64,000 nucleotides of DNA from Cristatella mucedo (Eukaryota; Bryozoa; Phylactolaemata; Cristatellidae): the NCBI GenBank assembly GCA_009760855.2, contig WPIO01000033.1:3885001-3949000 (forward strand). The letters are read 5' to 3'. The translations under genes and the position numbers were made by a program. The stretch's first letter is position 1. Each line of letters starts with the position of its first letter. The notes below the pieces were generated by a model. That model was not told the DNA's origin. It saw only the letters and a list, made by a program, of their open reading frames with translations, and did no database searches. Positions 62,101 through 64,000 of this stretch are shown piece by piece.

Positions 62101-63100
62101 ACAAGCACTGGTATGGACTATATATAGAGTGCTGGTCCAAAAAAGCTAGGCATCACGGGAATGAACGCAAATCTGAAACTGTGGAGTTTTACAAAATCAC
62201 GGCCAAAAATACTACCACAGGGTAAGATTAATATGAGAAAGCAGTAAATGTAGCAGTGATTGTGCATGCTGCTACCACGGTTGGACTACTAGGTGCGGAA
62301 AACATAGAATTAACTTCTTTGGCAATTTCTGTTCGTCACGGAACCATCTGCAGTTTTCAAAGGATTGTTTTTGGCAGCACAATCAGAAGATGGCAAAGTA
62401 AGATTTTTCGGATGTGCCAAATATACATGTATAGAAAAATGCATCTTAATAACTGTATCGGGCACTAGTTCGGAAAATGTTCAAGGTTTGAGGCTTCTTG
62501 CTTTTTGCATGCATATATACAGGCCAGATCTGGTTTGAGAAGATGCATGAAATCAGTAGTGCTGCTAGAGCAAGAAACCAGCTCCCTACGTTTCCTGATG
62601 AAAAAAGAGCCACAAAGCATTACAACACTGATTTAGAACTATTGGCAAGCACGTGAGATGCCAAAACCACGGTGACTGGCAGGGGTTATAATGTGTTCCC
62701 TGAAATCAGACCACAATTTTAAAGAATTTTTCAGATTCAATAATTGTTTACCAGAAAACCCTGTTCAATTTTCATATCGACCGTGTTATCAAATTTTAGC
62801 ATCTCTTCGAATCATATCAAACTTATGGTTGTGAATGCTCAAATTAGCATGCTTCAAACTCTCGATGACTGCTGAAAAAATGCCCAACACGGTTGGTGAG
62901 ATACATTTTTCATATAGTCTAAATGCATCTAGTAAATCTTCGAAGTGGTCCGACCGTACTAGAATATAATGTCTGTAGAGAATGGTGACTATGTCGGTAG
63001 CCAGAATTTGCCCCAGTTACTACAAAAGCAGGGTCATTGCGCATGTTTTTCACCTGGTAAGATAACTAGGTTGGTAGCATGTCCGATTGGTAACAAATAA
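59111..63100. other. No supported gene
   Basis: Several ORFs of 70-150 codons overlap on both strands (for example 58980-59429 +, 59671-60039 -) without recognisable domains or splice consistency. No local repeat family was recognised either. Confidence 0.3.
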
Positions 63101-63189
63101 TGCTAATGCATGCAAATCATGCTCTGGTGAAATTGGCCTTAAGTCCATGCAAAAACTGAATTACCAGAGATTATAGGTCGATCCTCAGG

Positions 63190-63262
63190 GTGCGTGCAGG
63201 GGTCGAGCCCATGACCTTGGTCATTAAAGATCTCACCCCTAGGCCAAACCAGTGTGGCACCA
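63190..63262 (-). repeat. SINE-B head fragment
   Basis: GGGGTCGAGCCCATGACCTTG, GTCATTAAAGATCTCACC and TAGGCCAAACCAG, reverse complement of a SINE-B-like tRNA head. Confidence 0.6.
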
Positions 63263-63556
63263 AAAGCCTGATATGCAGTTAAGATGACGAAGCATGCTGT
63301 ACGGATCCGGTAAACAACTACTAAACTAAAGCAGGTACTTCATGATCTAGGTCGCGTGTTTGAGTCATGCAGCAGGCTACTCTGTCTTGCCCCCTGCAAG
63401 CTGGAGTGACGGCAGCAAATTAACCAACCCGTTTTACTTTTAAATTTCGAGCAAATGCTCCATATGCCGTGTCCATGTGGAGATTCATATAGAAAGCAAG
63501 CCCTTCGTCGAATCAGCAGTGTAGCCTTTTACCTTTGGCTGCCTTGTGTAACTCAC

Positions 63557-63621
63557 CTGCCCATGCCGTTGAGATTGCGAGCTCCCATTCTCGTACGCCT
63601 TTACCTCTTTGTAAATAAAAC
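63557..63621 (-). CDS. Candidate internal exon, minus strand
   Basis: The minus strand has an excellent pyrimidine tract and acceptor (TTTCTTTCTCCTCAAAACAG, ending at 63622) and donor CAG/GTGAGT at 63557/63556. The 65 bp read FIYKEVKAYENGSSQSQRHG in one frame and FYLQRGKGVREWELAIST in another; the third has a stop. No family recognised. GC-rich DNA at 63700-64000 could hold the upstream exon or promoter. Confidence 0.35.
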
Positions 63622-63699
63622 CTGTTTTGAGGAGAAAGAAACAACATACAGCAACAATCGGGAAGCAAATCAGCTATCGGCAAGTCGGGGTCTCTCCTT

Positions 63700-64000
63700 T
63701 TAGCAATGCCGTCGAAAGTTGCACGCATCAAGCCCTAGGACGAAGCTTTCCGGCTGCACCCAGCACTATGGTGCGGTGCTGGGGACGGTGCAAGGCGGCA
63801 GTGGCGCCACGCCTCGCAGCGCTCTCACTCTTCCACTGCTCGACCGTCAGATCGCGCTCGTCTGTCGTCTGGTCGTACGGTGCAGGCGGGGGCTGAAATG
63901 CCGAGGCGAGAGAGCAGCCATTAGCCAACGCGGGGTTCACGTTCGCGCGTTGCGGTTGCTGAGTCGACGACAGCCCAAGCCTGGCTGTGTGCTGCACGCA
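63700..64000. promoter_or_regulatory. GC/CpG-rich right edge, possible promoter or 5' exon
   Basis: CpG density rises sharply and both strands carry open frames (63728-63997 -, 63627-63896 +). This is the pattern of a CpG-rich promoter, cut by the window end. Confidence 0.3.

Overview
The window is nuclear DNA from an invertebrate animal. Coding sequence is scattered as short exons with GT/AG splice sites inside a dense field of non-LTR retrotransposon (LINE) remnants, tRNA-derived SINEs, long dinucleotide microsatellites and minisatellites. There is no prokaryotic operon structure, no CRISPR array and no rRNA. I cannot name the phylum from sequence alone.

Two host genes can be rebuilt by reading across introns. 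At the left edge (712-4487, + strand) are the last four coding exons of the deubiquitinase USP7/HAUSP, ending in the conserved C-terminal activation peptide. Spanning 10587-43607 (+ strand) is a complete 14-exon gene for a BAIAP2/IRSp53-family protein. It has an I-BAR (IMD) domain, a linker, an SH3 domain and a proline-rich tail. All splice phases are compatible, the start is preceded by an in-frame stop, and the joined CDS is 1803 bp (600 aa). The automatic ORFs show only fragments of it. Candidate AATAAA signals sit at 4716 (USP7) and 44376 (BAIAP2-like).

On the minus strand, 51270-51553 looks like a spliced exon for an acidic protein of unknown family, possibly with a CpG-rich 5' exon/promoter near 57400-57545 and a doubtful Cys-rich downstream exon near 49620-49790. 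Another minus-strand exon candidate with strong splice signals lies at 63557-63621, near a GC-rich right edge.

The remainder is repeats. I name the families locally: LINE-A (RT plus C-terminal region, ATT-rich tail, more than a dozen copies), a related LINE-B, LINE-C (ACATT-rich tail), SINE-A and SINE-B (both with tRNA-like heads). SINE-B shares its 3' tail with the LINE-A/B tails. One LINE-A copy at 45690-48365 carries at least five later insertions. Other structures are a degenerate ~180-bp satellite present at two loci 50 kb apart, an LTR with an inverted partial copy beside it, a 465-bp foldback element, a perfect 20-bp-arm hairpin, a ~15-unit 23-bp GC-rich minisatellite, and a 423-bp (CA)n tract.

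Intergenic and intronic stretches not listed separately (for example 4800-6700, 8700-10560, 29530-30300, 38700-40100, 59450-63100) show no convincing gene to me.
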